A stretch of DNA of 12,372 nt from Caldifarciminota bacterium. Its GTDB lineage: Bacteria > Hydrothermota > Tepidihabitantia > B3-TA06 > JALVRC01. The notes below the pieces were generated by a model. The model saw nothing but the letters and a program-made list of their open reading frames with translations, ran no database searches and was not told the origin of the DNA. Below, in pieces: positions 6,717 to 12,372 of this stretch. The stretch covers positions 1-12,372 of the forward strand of contig JALVRC010000127.1 in assembly GCA_027025255.1 (NCBI GenBank), read 5' to 3'. A program made the translations under genes and the position numbers. Position 1 is the stretch's first letter; every line of letters starts with the position of its first letter.

Positions 6717-7306
6717 AGATTGAAATACTGAGAAAACTATTTCATCTTATAGGACTGATAATACCTGTTATATATTACCTTTTACCTACAAGACTGGGGT
6801 TAAAATTATTTCTTCTAATCACAGTTTTTTTCCTTACATTTGATATTCTTAGATTAAGAATAAAACCTGTAAAGGATATTTTTATATCTATTTTCGGTTC
6901 AATAATACGCCAAAAAGAGCATACAAACCTTACCGGGGCAACGTATTTATTGGTTGCTTCTCTTTTATCCGCTATATTCTTTGAAAAAATAATAGCTGTG
7001 GCTGTTGTATCTTATCTAATAGTTGGAGATACTCTCGCAGCTTTTGTAGGACAGGGAATAGGGAAAATTCGCATCGGGCAGAAAACACTTGAAGGATTTA
7101 TAGGAGGTTTATTAGGTTGTATTGCAGTTAGTCTTATTCTACATTATCTTAACCCTCAGGAACTAACAATTACTGCAGGTATAATAGGTGCCTTCACAGC
7201 ATCTATAGTAGAACTCATACCTTCAGAAATATTTATAAATGATAATATTGCAATTCCTATTTTTTCTGGTGCTGCAATTGAATTTTATAATATTATGAAA
7301 CTATAA
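6713..7306 (+). CDS. Diacylglycerol/polyprenol kinase family membrane protein (SEC59/DGK1/VTE5-like)
   Basis: A 197-residue polytopic inner-membrane protein with about six hydrophobic segments. Family signatures are the N-terminal R-K-x-x-H (RKLFH, residues 7-11), the conserved GDTLAAFVGQGIGK (105-118) followed by QKTLEGFIGG (123-132), and near the C-terminus ELIPSEIFINDNIAIPIFSG, matching the E-x-x-P-x-x-x-x-D-N-x-x-x-P motif. Family members are CTP-dependent kinases for diacylglycerol, dolichol/polyprenol or phytol, related to phosphatidate cytidylyltransferase. Here the substrate may be diacylglycerol or undecaprenol, but the sequence does not decide. It starts with TTG overlapping the TGA of the barrel gene and is preceded by AGGAGG. 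serS follows after 9 nt. Automated annotation may call it a phosphatidate cytidylyltransferase. Confidence 0.85.
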   Translation: MKIEILRKLFHLIGLIIPVIYYLLPTRLGLKLFLLITVFFLTFDILRLRIKPVKDIFISIFGSIIRQKEHTNLTGATYLLVASLLSAIFFEKIIAVAVVSYLIVGDTLAAFVGQGIGKIRIGQKTLEGFIGGLLGCIAVSLILHYLNPQELTITAGIIGAFTASIVELIPSEIFINDNIAIPIFSGAAIEFYNIMKL

Positions 7307-7315
7307 AGGAGCTAT

Positions 7316-8563
7316 ATGATTGATTTAAAACATTTAAGACTTCATGCAGAAGATGTCAAGACTTTATTAAAAAGGAAAAGTAAAATAGACATTATTGACC
7401 AAATTCTGAATCTTGACGAAGAAAGAAGAGAACAACAACACCTAAGGGATGAAAAAAGAGCACAGATAAATCTATTAAACAAAAAAATTGCACAAGAACG
7501 GAAAAATGATAACCTTTCTAAAGAACTGCTTAAAAATGCTAAAGCCCTTTCAAGCGAAATAAAAGAATATGAGAAAACGCTATCAGAAATAACAGAACAA
7601 ATAAAAAATCTACTTCTTAAAATTCCTAATATCCCGGAGGAAAATCTTCCTCAAAAAGATACTGTTATAAAATATGTTGGAGAAAAGCCGTCTTTTAAAA
7701 CAGAACCCATTCCACATTATGAAATCGGAGAAATATTGGACATTTTAGACCTCAAGTTCGCAGCTGATTTTGCCGGCTCAAGATTTATGGCTTTAAAAGG
7801 CATGGGAGCAAGACTAAATAGAGCTTTAATAAACTTTTTTCTTGACTTTCACAGCGAAGAAGGATTTATTGAAGTTGAGCCACCTTTTCTGGGGAACTAT
7901 AAGGCTATTCTCGCATCAGGCGAATTACCCCACATGAAAGAAGACATGTACTACATTGAAAAGGACAACCTATATCTCATACCAACTGCAGAACCTGCAC
8001 TTATTAATCTTCATGCTAATCAAATCTTAAATGAAAACAGGCTTCCTTTGAAATACGTTGCTTATACACCATGCTTTAGAAGAGAGGCAGGAGCTTACGG
8101 CAAAGATGTCAAAGGCATTAAAAGGGTTCACCAGTTTGATAAGGTAGAAATGGTAAGCTTTACACGGGAAGAAAACTCTCAAGAGATGCTTGAATACATG
8201 GTTGAACGCGCCTCAAAGCTCTTATCCCTTTTAGGGCTACATCATAGAATCGTTCTCTTAAGCCCAAAGGAACAGGCTTTCCAATCTGCAAAAACGTATG
8301 ATATTGAAGTTTACACACCTGTAAACGATGAATATCTGGAGGTTTCTTCAGTATCCAATTGTAAATCTTTTCAAGCCCTGAGAAATAAAACAAGGTATAA
8401 GACAAAAGAAGGCAATATCAAATACACGCATATATTAAATGGTTCTGGCTTAGCTCTTCCAAGAACCTTAATCGCAATTATGGAGAATTTCCAGACACCT
8501 GATGGAAAGATTAAAATTCCCGAGGTCCTTGTGCCTTATATAAATAAAGAAACAATCCCATGA
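7316..8563 (+). CDS. serS: Serine--tRNA ligase
   Basis: Class II aminoacyl-tRNA synthetase, 415 residues (typical 420-430). It attaches serine to tRNA-Ser, and to tRNA-Sec where present. The N-terminal ~110 residues form the antiparallel coiled-coil tRNA-binding arm, rich in E and K. The catalytic domain includes the serine/ATP site LIPTAEPALINL (T224 and E226 in the TxE motif). Motif 2 is PCFRREAGAYGKDVKGIKR with HQFDKVE (from about residue 252). EVSSVSNCKSFQALR corresponds to the usual E-x-S-S-C-S-N segment, with V in place of C. Motif 3 is GSGLALPRTLIAIMENFQ (376-393). AAAGGAG lies just before ATG (4-nt spacer CTAT), directly after the TAA of the lipid kinase gene. Its stop overlaps the ATG of the following aldolase-like gene (ATGA). 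Confidence 0.97.
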   Translation: MIDLKHLRLHAEDVKTLLKRKSKIDIIDQILNLDEERREQQHLRDEKRAQINLLNKKIAQERKNDNLSKELLKNAKALSSEIKEYEKTLSEITEQIKNLLLKIPNIPEENLPQKDTVIKYVGEKPSFKTEPIPHYEIGEILDILDLKFAADFAGSRFMALKGMGARLNRALINFFLDFHSEEGFIEVEPPFLGNYKAILASGELPHMKEDMYYIEKDNLYLIPTAEPALINLHANQILNENRLPLKYVAYTPCFRREAGAYGKDVKGIKRVHQFDKVEMVSFTREENSQEMLEYMVERASKLLSLLGLHHRIVLLSPKEQAFQSAKTYDIEVYTPVNDEYLEVSSVSNCKSFQALRNKTRYKTKEGNIKYTHILNGSGLALPRTLIAIMENFQTPDGKIKIPEVLVPYINKETIP

Positions 8564-9096
8564 AAGTTTCAACTGCAAAGCTCTTAATATTAAATCTCAT
8601 AAACAAACTGGATAGACAATTCTTCCCTGCTACTGATGGGAATGTGAGTATTAGAACAAAGGAAGGGTTAGTAATTACTCCCAAAGGCTGGAACAAATTG
8701 AAATTACGATTTAATGATCTTATCTATACACAGTTTGATAACATTAACCCCAATACATCCAGTGAAGTACTTATGCACATTCAAATTTACAAAAAAAGAG
8801 AAAATATAAACGTTATATTACATACGCATCATCCGTCCTTTCTGAAACTGGCATATAAACACAGGCCCATTGAGCCAGTCATTGATGAACTGAAATTGTT
8901 TTTAGGAAAAATACCTGTTTCAGAATATGCTCCTCCAGGAAGTATGGAACTTGCAATAAATGTTGAAAAGGCTTTAAAAAACTTCAAAGGGGTTATCATG
9001 AAAAAACACGGAGCTGTATTTGTAGCCAGAAATACAAAAGAGATTCTTTATACTATTAAAAGAGCACTTACAGGAGCAGAGATCTATGAGAGTTAA
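8560..9096 (+). CDS. Class II aldolase/adducin-family protein
   Basis: The 178 residues fit the zinc-dependent class II aldolase/adducin fold (L-fuculose- or L-ribulose-phosphate aldolases/epimerases, and the dehydratase MtnB). Visible signatures are ATDGNVSIR (24-32, the phosphate-binding G-N-x-S), ITPKGW (39-44), SSEVLMHIQIY (67-77, with catalytic-type E69), the zinc pair H88 and H90 in LHTHHP, and the third zinc ligand H150 in MKKHGAVFVA. It is shorter than the usual 205-230 residues, mainly at the C-terminus, where aldolases carry a catalytic tyrosine. The precise reaction is therefore open: aldolase, epimerase or methylthioribulose-phosphate dehydratase. No sugar-pathway neighbour is present. 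It sits between serS and ribD, with a 4-nt overlap upstream and an 11-nt overlap with ribD. Confidence 0.85.
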   Translation: MKVSTAKLLILNLINKLDRQFFPATDGNVSIRTKEGLVITPKGWNKLKLRFNDLIYTQFDNINPNTSSEVLMHIQIYKKRENINVILHTHHPSFLKLAYKHRPIEPVIDELKLFLGKIPVSEYAPPGSMELAINVEKALKNFKGVIMKKHGAVFVARNTKEILYTIKRALTGAEIYES

Positions 9097-10150
9097 TAAA
9101 TTCATGAAAATGGCTATTGAAGAAGCGGAAAAGGGACGTGAATTTGTTCATCCTAATCCAATGGTTGGTGCAATAATAGTAAAGAACGGACATGTCATAG
9201 GAAAGGGTTATCATAAGGCATTTGGCATGGAACATGCAGAAGTAATGGCTCTTAGACAGGCAGGAGAAAAAGCAAAAGATGCAGATATGTATATCACTCT
9301 TGAACCCTGTATACATCATGGGAAAACCCCTCCCTGCGCCCCTTTAATTGTTAAAAAAGACATAAAGAACGTTTATGTTGGTATTCAAGACCCTAATCCA
9401 CTTGTAAATGGAAAGGGCATTGCCTATTTAAAAGAACATGGCATAAATGTAGAAACAGGGATATATAAAAATAAAATTTCAGAGTTAAACAGGGCTTACA
9501 TCAAATTCCATAAAAAGCACCTGCCCTTTGTTACTGTTAAAATAGCTACTACACTTGATGGAAAAATTGCCCTTTTCAACGGAGATGCGAAGTGGATTAC
9601 TGATGAAGAAATGCGAGAATGGACACACAAACTCAGGAATAGATTTGATGGCATTCTAACAGGTAGCGGAACTATTCTAAAAGACGATCCTTTTTTAGAT
9701 ACAACACCGCCACGTGAAAGATGGCATAAGTTCATACTTGATACATACAGAAAGGTACCTTTTGATGCACACATATTTTTAAATGGGAAGGTAGTCCTCT
9801 TCACAGCCCTCCATCAATACGATGTTGATAAAAATCCCAAAGGAGAGGTAATTCAAATTTCAATGGATGAAGAACATCTCTCATTAAAAGAGGTAATGAA
9901 AAATATTATTAAAAAAGGCGTTTTAGAACTACTTGTTGAAGCAGGTCCTTCCTTGCTAACATCTTTAATAAAGGCAAAACTTGTAGATGAGATACTGCAC
10001 TGCATTAACTTTTCCTATCTTGGCAATGGGATGGGATTTTTCAATTATACACCTACAAAATTAAAAGACAGGATTTATCTAAAGAATACTCAAATCCTTA
10101 AATTAGGCAAAGGAATAATAATAAGAGGCAAACCATCTTCACAGGAATAA
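9086..10150 (+). CDS. ribD: Bifunctional riboflavin biosynthesis deaminase/reductase
   Basis: RibD catalyses two consecutive riboflavin steps in the cytoplasm: deamination of the diaminopyrimidine ribosyl phosphate, then NADPH-dependent reduction of the ribose to a ribityl chain. The 354 residues cover both domains. The N-terminal deaminase (about 1-145) has HPNPMVGAIIV, the zinc/catalytic HAE (H50, E52) and PCIHHGKTPPC (C75, C84). The C-terminal reductase has VTVKIATTLDGKIA, KWITDEEMREWTHKLRNRFD and ILTGSGTILKDDPFL, then LLVEAGPSLLTSLI. Length is normal. AGGAG lies about ten bases before the ATG, inside the end of the aldolase gene. Its 3' end overlaps ribE by 16 nt when the ATC start proposed for ribE is used. 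ribBA and ribH are not in the window. Confidence 0.96.
   Translation: MRVNKFMKMAIEEAEKGREFVHPNPMVGAIIVKNGHVIGKGYHKAFGMEHAEVMALRQAGEKAKDADMYITLEPCIHHGKTPPCAPLIVKKDIKNVYVGIQDPNPLVNGKGIAYLKEHGINVETGIYKNKISELNRAYIKFHKKHLPFVTVKIATTLDGKIALFNGDAKWITDEEMREWTHKLRNRFDGILTGSGTILKDDPFLDTTPPRERWHKFILDTYRKVPFDAHIFLNGKVVLFTALHQYDVDKNPKGEVIQISMDEEHLSLKEVMKNIIKKGVLELLVEAGPSLLTSLIKAKLVDEILHCINFSYLGNGMGFFNYTPTKLKDRIYLKNTQILKLGKGIIIRGKPSSQE
10125..10137 (+). promoter_or_regulatory. Ribosome binding site and non-canonical ATC start of ribE
   Basis: GAGG (10125-10128), six bases, then ATC (10135-10137), inside the 3' end of ribD. Spacing is normal for a Shine-Dalgarno. The codon aligns exactly with Met1 of the conserved MFTGI N-terminus. 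Confidence 0.6.
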
Positions 10151-10722
10151 TAAAAGAATTAGCAAAAATTAATAAAGGTATAAAGAAGGCAAATAACCTT
10201 CTTTTGACGTTTAATACATCCCTACCACTTAAAACTGGAGATAGCATTGCTCTTAATGGGGTATGTCTTACTGTCATAGAAACCCTTGCATTATCTAAAA
10301 CCGTTGAAGTATCAGAGGAAACACTAAAAAAAACAACACTAAAATTTATAAAACCCGGTGAAATCGTAAACTTAGAACCACCATTAACCCCTGAACAGTA
10401 CATAAGTGGCCATATTGTCCAGGGACATGTAGATACAGTAGGAACTATATTACAAATACAAAAAAGTGTAAACAACCATAAATTCTATATAAAGACAGAC
10501 AGCAAGTTCAGTTTGTTTATTGTTAAGCATGGTTCAATCGCAATTGATGGCATATCTCTTACAATCTTTGATGTTAAAAAAAACATATTCTCACTTAACA
10601 TAATACCCTTCACATTTAATAATACCAATTTACATCTAAAAAGAACAGGAAGTAAAGTAAACATTGAGTTTGATATAGTTGTCAAATTTCTAAAAAACCA
10701 TGCAAACGATTCTAAACTATAA
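10135..10722 (+). CDS. ribE: Riboflavin synthase alpha subunit, apparently started at ATC
   Basis: Riboflavin synthase dismutates two molecules of 6,7-dimethyl-8-ribityllumazine into riboflavin and the diaminopyrimidine recycled by lumazine synthase. With this start the product has 195 residues (family about 195-215) and two lumazine-binding repeats: ALNGVCLTVIET then GHIVQGHVDTVG in the first, and IAIDGISLTIFDV with LNIIPFTFNNTNL in the second. The family begins MFTGI(I/V). Here the codons for FTGIIKELAKINKG directly follow an ATC at 10135-10137. No ATG, GTG or TTG occurs in frame between that segment and the upstream TAA at 10099-10101. GAGG lies 6 nt before the ATC. The first standard start, TTG at 10204, would drop 23 residues including FTGII, part of the active site in characterised enzymes. 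The ATC (or ATT 10102) is therefore preferred. A base-calling error for ATG cannot be excluded. Confidence 0.85.
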   Translation: MFTGIIKELAKINKGIKKANNLLLTFNTSLPLKTGDSIALNGVCLTVIETLALSKTVEVSEETLKKTTLKFIKPGEIVNLEPPLTPEQYISGHIVQGHVDTVGTILQIQKSVNNHKFYIKTDSKFSLFIVKHGSIAIDGISLTIFDVKKNIFSLNIIPFTFNNTNLHLKRTGSKVNIEFDIVVKFLKNHANDSKL

Positions 10723-11323
10723 CAGTATAACAGTAAGATTTAAGGATAAAACCCCAGTAAAAGACTTCAGTCTTAACATTAAAGAAGCAGAAAAGGTTTT
10801 AATATACGGGCCATCAGGCATTGGTAAATCAACACTTTTTAATGCAACCCTGGGATTTATACCTATACACAAAGGTAAAATTTTATATAAAGGAGAAGTG
10901 CTCAACAGCAAAAATATATGGCATTTCAGAAAACGCATAGCTTATGTAGGACAGTATACAGAGATTTTTACAGGAACAGTAGAAAAGCTTATAAATTATG
11001 TGTTCTCTTTTAAAGTAAACAGAGATACACAGTTAACAGACAAAAAGATTTTTCACTGGCTTAACTATTTTCATCTTACAAATGGCATATATAAAAAGGC
11101 ATATCCAACCCTCTCACGAGGCGAAAAGCAAAGAATAATGCTTACAATTACCCTGCTTTTAAACAAAGAGATATTCCTGCTTGATGAACCCACATCAGCT
11201 CTTGATAAAGAACTAACAGAGCTTACAATTGAGGCTTTTTTAAAAAATTCAAAAACAGTGCTCATAATATCTCATGATGAAGAATGGCTAAAGTATAATC
11301 TCAAACAAGTAAACCTTAAATGA
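10700..11323 (+). CDS. fetA: ABC exporter ATP-binding protein, FetA/YbbL-like
   Basis: A 207-residue ABC ATPase, the size of FetA. Motifs are Walker A GPSGIGKST (37-45), the Q-loop VGQYTEIFTGTV (Q85), the signature LSRGEKQR (138-145, with R at the third position instead of the usual G), Walker B IFLLDEP (158-164), D-loop SALD and H-loop H192. It is paired with an adjacent UPF0014 permease overlapping by 4 nt, the FetA-FetB arrangement. In E. coli that pair is linked to iron export and tolerance of oxidative stress. The start lies 23 nt inside ribE in another frame with no visible Shine-Dalgarno, so it probably depends on translation of ribE. Assignment to FetA relies on the permease next to it; the ATPase alone would only be called a generic ABC subunit. 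Confidence 0.88.
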   Translation: MQTILNYNSITVRFKDKTPVKDFSLNIKEAEKVLIYGPSGIGKSTLFNATLGFIPIHKGKILYKGEVLNSKNIWHFRKRIAYVGQYTEIFTGTVEKLINYVFSFKVNRDTQLTDKKIFHWLNYFHLTNGIYKKAYPTLSRGEKQRIMLTITLLLNKEIFLLDEPTSALDKELTELTIEAFLKNSKTVLIISHDEEWLKYNLKQVNLK

Positions 11324-12102
11324 ACACACCTGATATAACCATTGTTTCACTTCTGATACTTGCTATTCTTCTCATAATTCCGCTTGTTATAATTCACCTT
11401 TTTAAACTAAAACTTACGTTTTCGTTTCTGTTTTCCATTCTGAGAATGGCAGCTCAACTATTTCTCATTGGTATTTTCCTTAAATATCTTTTCTTATGGA
11501 ATAATCCTTTCCTGAATGTACTATGGTTTATTATAATGATAATTGTCGCAGGTCTCACAACAACCTCTAAGGCAGAGCTTAAAATAAAATACTTTATTAC
11601 CCCTGTACTCTCCTCTCTCATCTTTGTTAACCTTGCACTCATTTTATACTTTAACACATTCGTTGTAAGGATTGAAAACCTTTTTGATGCTCGTTTTATC
11701 GTAGTCTTGGGAGGCATGCTGCTTGGAAACTCTCTGAGGAGCAATATAATCGGGCTTAACACATTCTTTTACAGCATAAGGAATTTTAAAGAGAAATATC
11801 TCTATGCCCTGGGGAATGGTGCTAATCAAATTGAGGCATTAATGCCATTCTTTACAACTGCAATAAAATCTGCAATCCAGCCGACAATCGCAACAATGGC
11901 AACAATGGGGATTGTTTCACTTCCGGGAATGATGACAGGACAGATACTGGGAGGCTCATCTCCTTTAACAGCTATAAAATACCAGATTGCTATAATGATA
12001 GCCATTTTTGTCTCCATAACACTTTCCCTGACACTTTCACTCCTGCTCTCAATTCGCTTTACATTCAACAAAGCAGGTATATACAGGGATATATTCAAAT
12101 AA
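11320..12102 (+). CDS. fetB: UPF0014 ABC permease, FetB/YbbM-like (probable iron exporter)
   Basis: The 260 residues form an inner-membrane protein with about seven hydrophobic segments, as in FetB. The family signature SLPGMMTGQILGGSSPLTAI with KYQI (about 204-227) is intact, preceded by IKSAIQPTIATMATMGIV. Other matches are SILRMAAQLFLIGIFLKYLF near the N-terminus and VLGGMLLGNSLRSN in the middle. With FetA it forms an ABC exporter; in E. coli the pair lowers iron load under peroxide stress. The start overlaps the fetA stop (ATGA), showing coupling. It is the last gene of the plus-strand operon. No terminator hairpin is obvious in the 54 bases before the next promoter. Specificity for iron is taken from the family. 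Confidence 0.92.
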   Translation: MNTPDITIVSLLILAILLIIPLVIIHLFKLKLTFSFLFSILRMAAQLFLIGIFLKYLFLWNNPFLNVLWFIIMIIVAGLTTTSKAELKIKYFITPVLSSLIFVNLALILYFNTFVVRIENLFDARFIVVLGGMLLGNSLRSNIIGLNTFFYSIRNFKEKYLYALGNGANQIEALMPFFTTAIKSAIQPTIATMATMGIVSLPGMMTGQILGGSSPLTAIKYQIAIMIAIFVSITLSLTLSLLLSIRFTFNKAGIYRDIFK

Positions 12103-12156
12103 ACTATGCCTTCCCTTTCTTTACACATTATTTATTCTATACACTGTAGTTGTTTC

Positions 12157-12184
12157 TTGACAAAAACAAAAAAATCTGTATATT
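12157..12184 (+). promoter_or_regulatory. Sigma-70-type promoter for the gene at the right edge
   Basis: TTGACA (12157-12162, 6 of 6) and TATATT (12179-12184, 5 of 6) are separated by 16 bp, the same spacer as the two divergent promoters at 4535-4593. The predicted start near 12191 leaves about 21 nt of leader, which contains a strong Shine-Dalgarno. Confidence 0.7.
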
Positions 12185-12200
12185 TATTTACCTATAGTTA

Positions 12201-12209
12201 AAAAGGAGG
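12201..12209 (+). promoter_or_regulatory. Strong ribosome binding site followed by no standard start codon
   Basis: AAAAGGAGG is followed by CT and then ATC (12212). No ATG, GTG or TTG is near. Two of the three frames stop within 10 codons (CTATCTTTAA and the CTTTAA at 12231), leaving only the frame that contains the ATC. Confidence 0.6.
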
Positions 12210-12211
12210 CT

Positions 12212-12372
12212 ATCTTTAAAAGAGCATTTACTTTAAATAAAAAAATAATAGCAAAACGTATAAAAAAATTTGATAAAAGTTTCAAAAAAATCTACCAAAA
12301 AACACTTAATTATTATGGAAAAAGCTTCGCTGATAAAATAAAGAATGATACCTTTACATACTATAAAGAGCT
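12212..12372 (+). CDS. 5' end of an unidentified gene, possibly ATC-started (cut by window edge)
   Basis: The frame starting at ATC 12212 runs open to the window edge (53 complete codons). It reads (M)FKRAFTLNKKIIAKRIKKF, later YQKTLNYYGKSFADKIK and TFTYYKEL. It is lysine-rich (about 30%), as expected for this base composition, with no domain I recognise. Support for a real gene is positional: a promoter with the window's typical 16-bp spacer, a 21-nt leader and AAAAGGAGG 2 nt before the ATC. accD also has a very short Shine-Dalgarno-to-start spacing (3 nt). The in-frame stretch upstream of the ATC contains no ATG, GTG or TTG back to TGA at 12158. Poly-A runs make a homopolymer indel possible, so the true start or frame could differ. 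Confidence 0.4.
   Translation, partial: MFKRAFTLNKKIIAKRIKKFDKSFKKIYQKTLNYYGKSFADKIKNDTFTYYKE

Noticed and set aside
9496..9804. Minus-strand open frame inside ribD, and similar ones inside serS, ribE, fetA and fetB.
   Set aside because: They mirror well-identified genes and have no motifs or ribosome binding sites of their own.
10204..10722. Riboflavin synthase starting at TTG 10204.
   Set aside because: It loses the conserved FTGII N-terminus that is clearly encoded upstream in the same frame; no good Shine-Dalgarno precedes this TTG.
1..12372. CRISPR arrays, tRNA or rRNA genes, transposases, integrases or known defence genes.
   Set aside because: No spaced direct repeats, cloverleaf sequence or protein of these types was seen on either strand.

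Overview
The window is an AT-rich bacterial segment (roughly one third G+C by eye) with tightly packed, mostly overlapping genes. It holds two PorV/PorQ-like outer-membrane beta-barrel proteins, an NHL propeller ending in a FlgD-type Ig domain, and very short signal peptides. This mix suggests a diderm bacterium of the FCB/WOR-3-like kind, but that placement is inferred from gene flavour, not from a phylogenetic marker.

Layout. Positions 1-161 hold the C-terminal end of a DUF1684-family protein (+). Positions 162-304 hold a G+C-rich (about 51%) segment with nested inverted repeats and no recognised gene; it may encode a structured RNA or be the scar of a rearrangement. It abuts a glycosyltransferase (305-922, +) that has only the C-terminal GT-B domain. 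Positions 917-4528 carry a minus-strand operon, in transcription order: a beta-barrel/TPR fusion protein, accD (carboxyltransferase beta subunit of acetyl-CoA carboxylase) and a MalK/UgpC-type ABC ATPase. Positions 4600-12102 carry a long plus-strand operon: NHL/FlgD-Ig protein, PorV-like barrel, CTP-type lipid (diacylglycerol/polyprenol) kinase, serS, class II aldolase-like protein, ribD, ribE, and a FetA/FetB (YbbL/YbbM) exporter pair. Eight of its genes overlap or nearly abut, so one transcript with translational coupling is likely. The last ~215 bases hold a further promoter, a strong Shine-Dalgarno sequence and the 5' end of an unidentified gene.

The two operons diverge from a 71-bp gap with an unusually symmetric promoter pair. 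A perfect 15-bp palindrome contains two back-to-back TTGACA boxes. Each has a 16-bp spacer to a -10 box, and each -10 box lies 6 nt before its ATG, so both mRNAs should begin at or within a base or so of the start codon (leaderless). The two genes served encode envelope proteins: a barrel/TPR protein on one side, and a secreted propeller followed by a PorV-like barrel on the other.

The second striking signal is start-codon use. Riboflavin synthase can keep its essential N-terminal FTGII segment only if translation starts at an ATC (10135), or less likely an ATT (10102), because no ATG, GTG or TTG lies between the preceding in-frame stop and that segment. The gene at the right edge also has a good promoter and AAAAGGAGG, and its only open frame offers an ATC just downstream. 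The lipid kinase uses TTG.

Functionally the window combines envelope biogenesis (barrels, propeller, lipid kinase, glycosyltransferase), fatty-acid synthesis (accD), serine-tRNA charging, the middle and last steps of riboflavin synthesis, and probable iron export. No clearly novel defence or mobile system is visible. The most novel signals are the symmetric leaderless promoter, the ATC starts, and the G+C-rich structured segment at 162-290.
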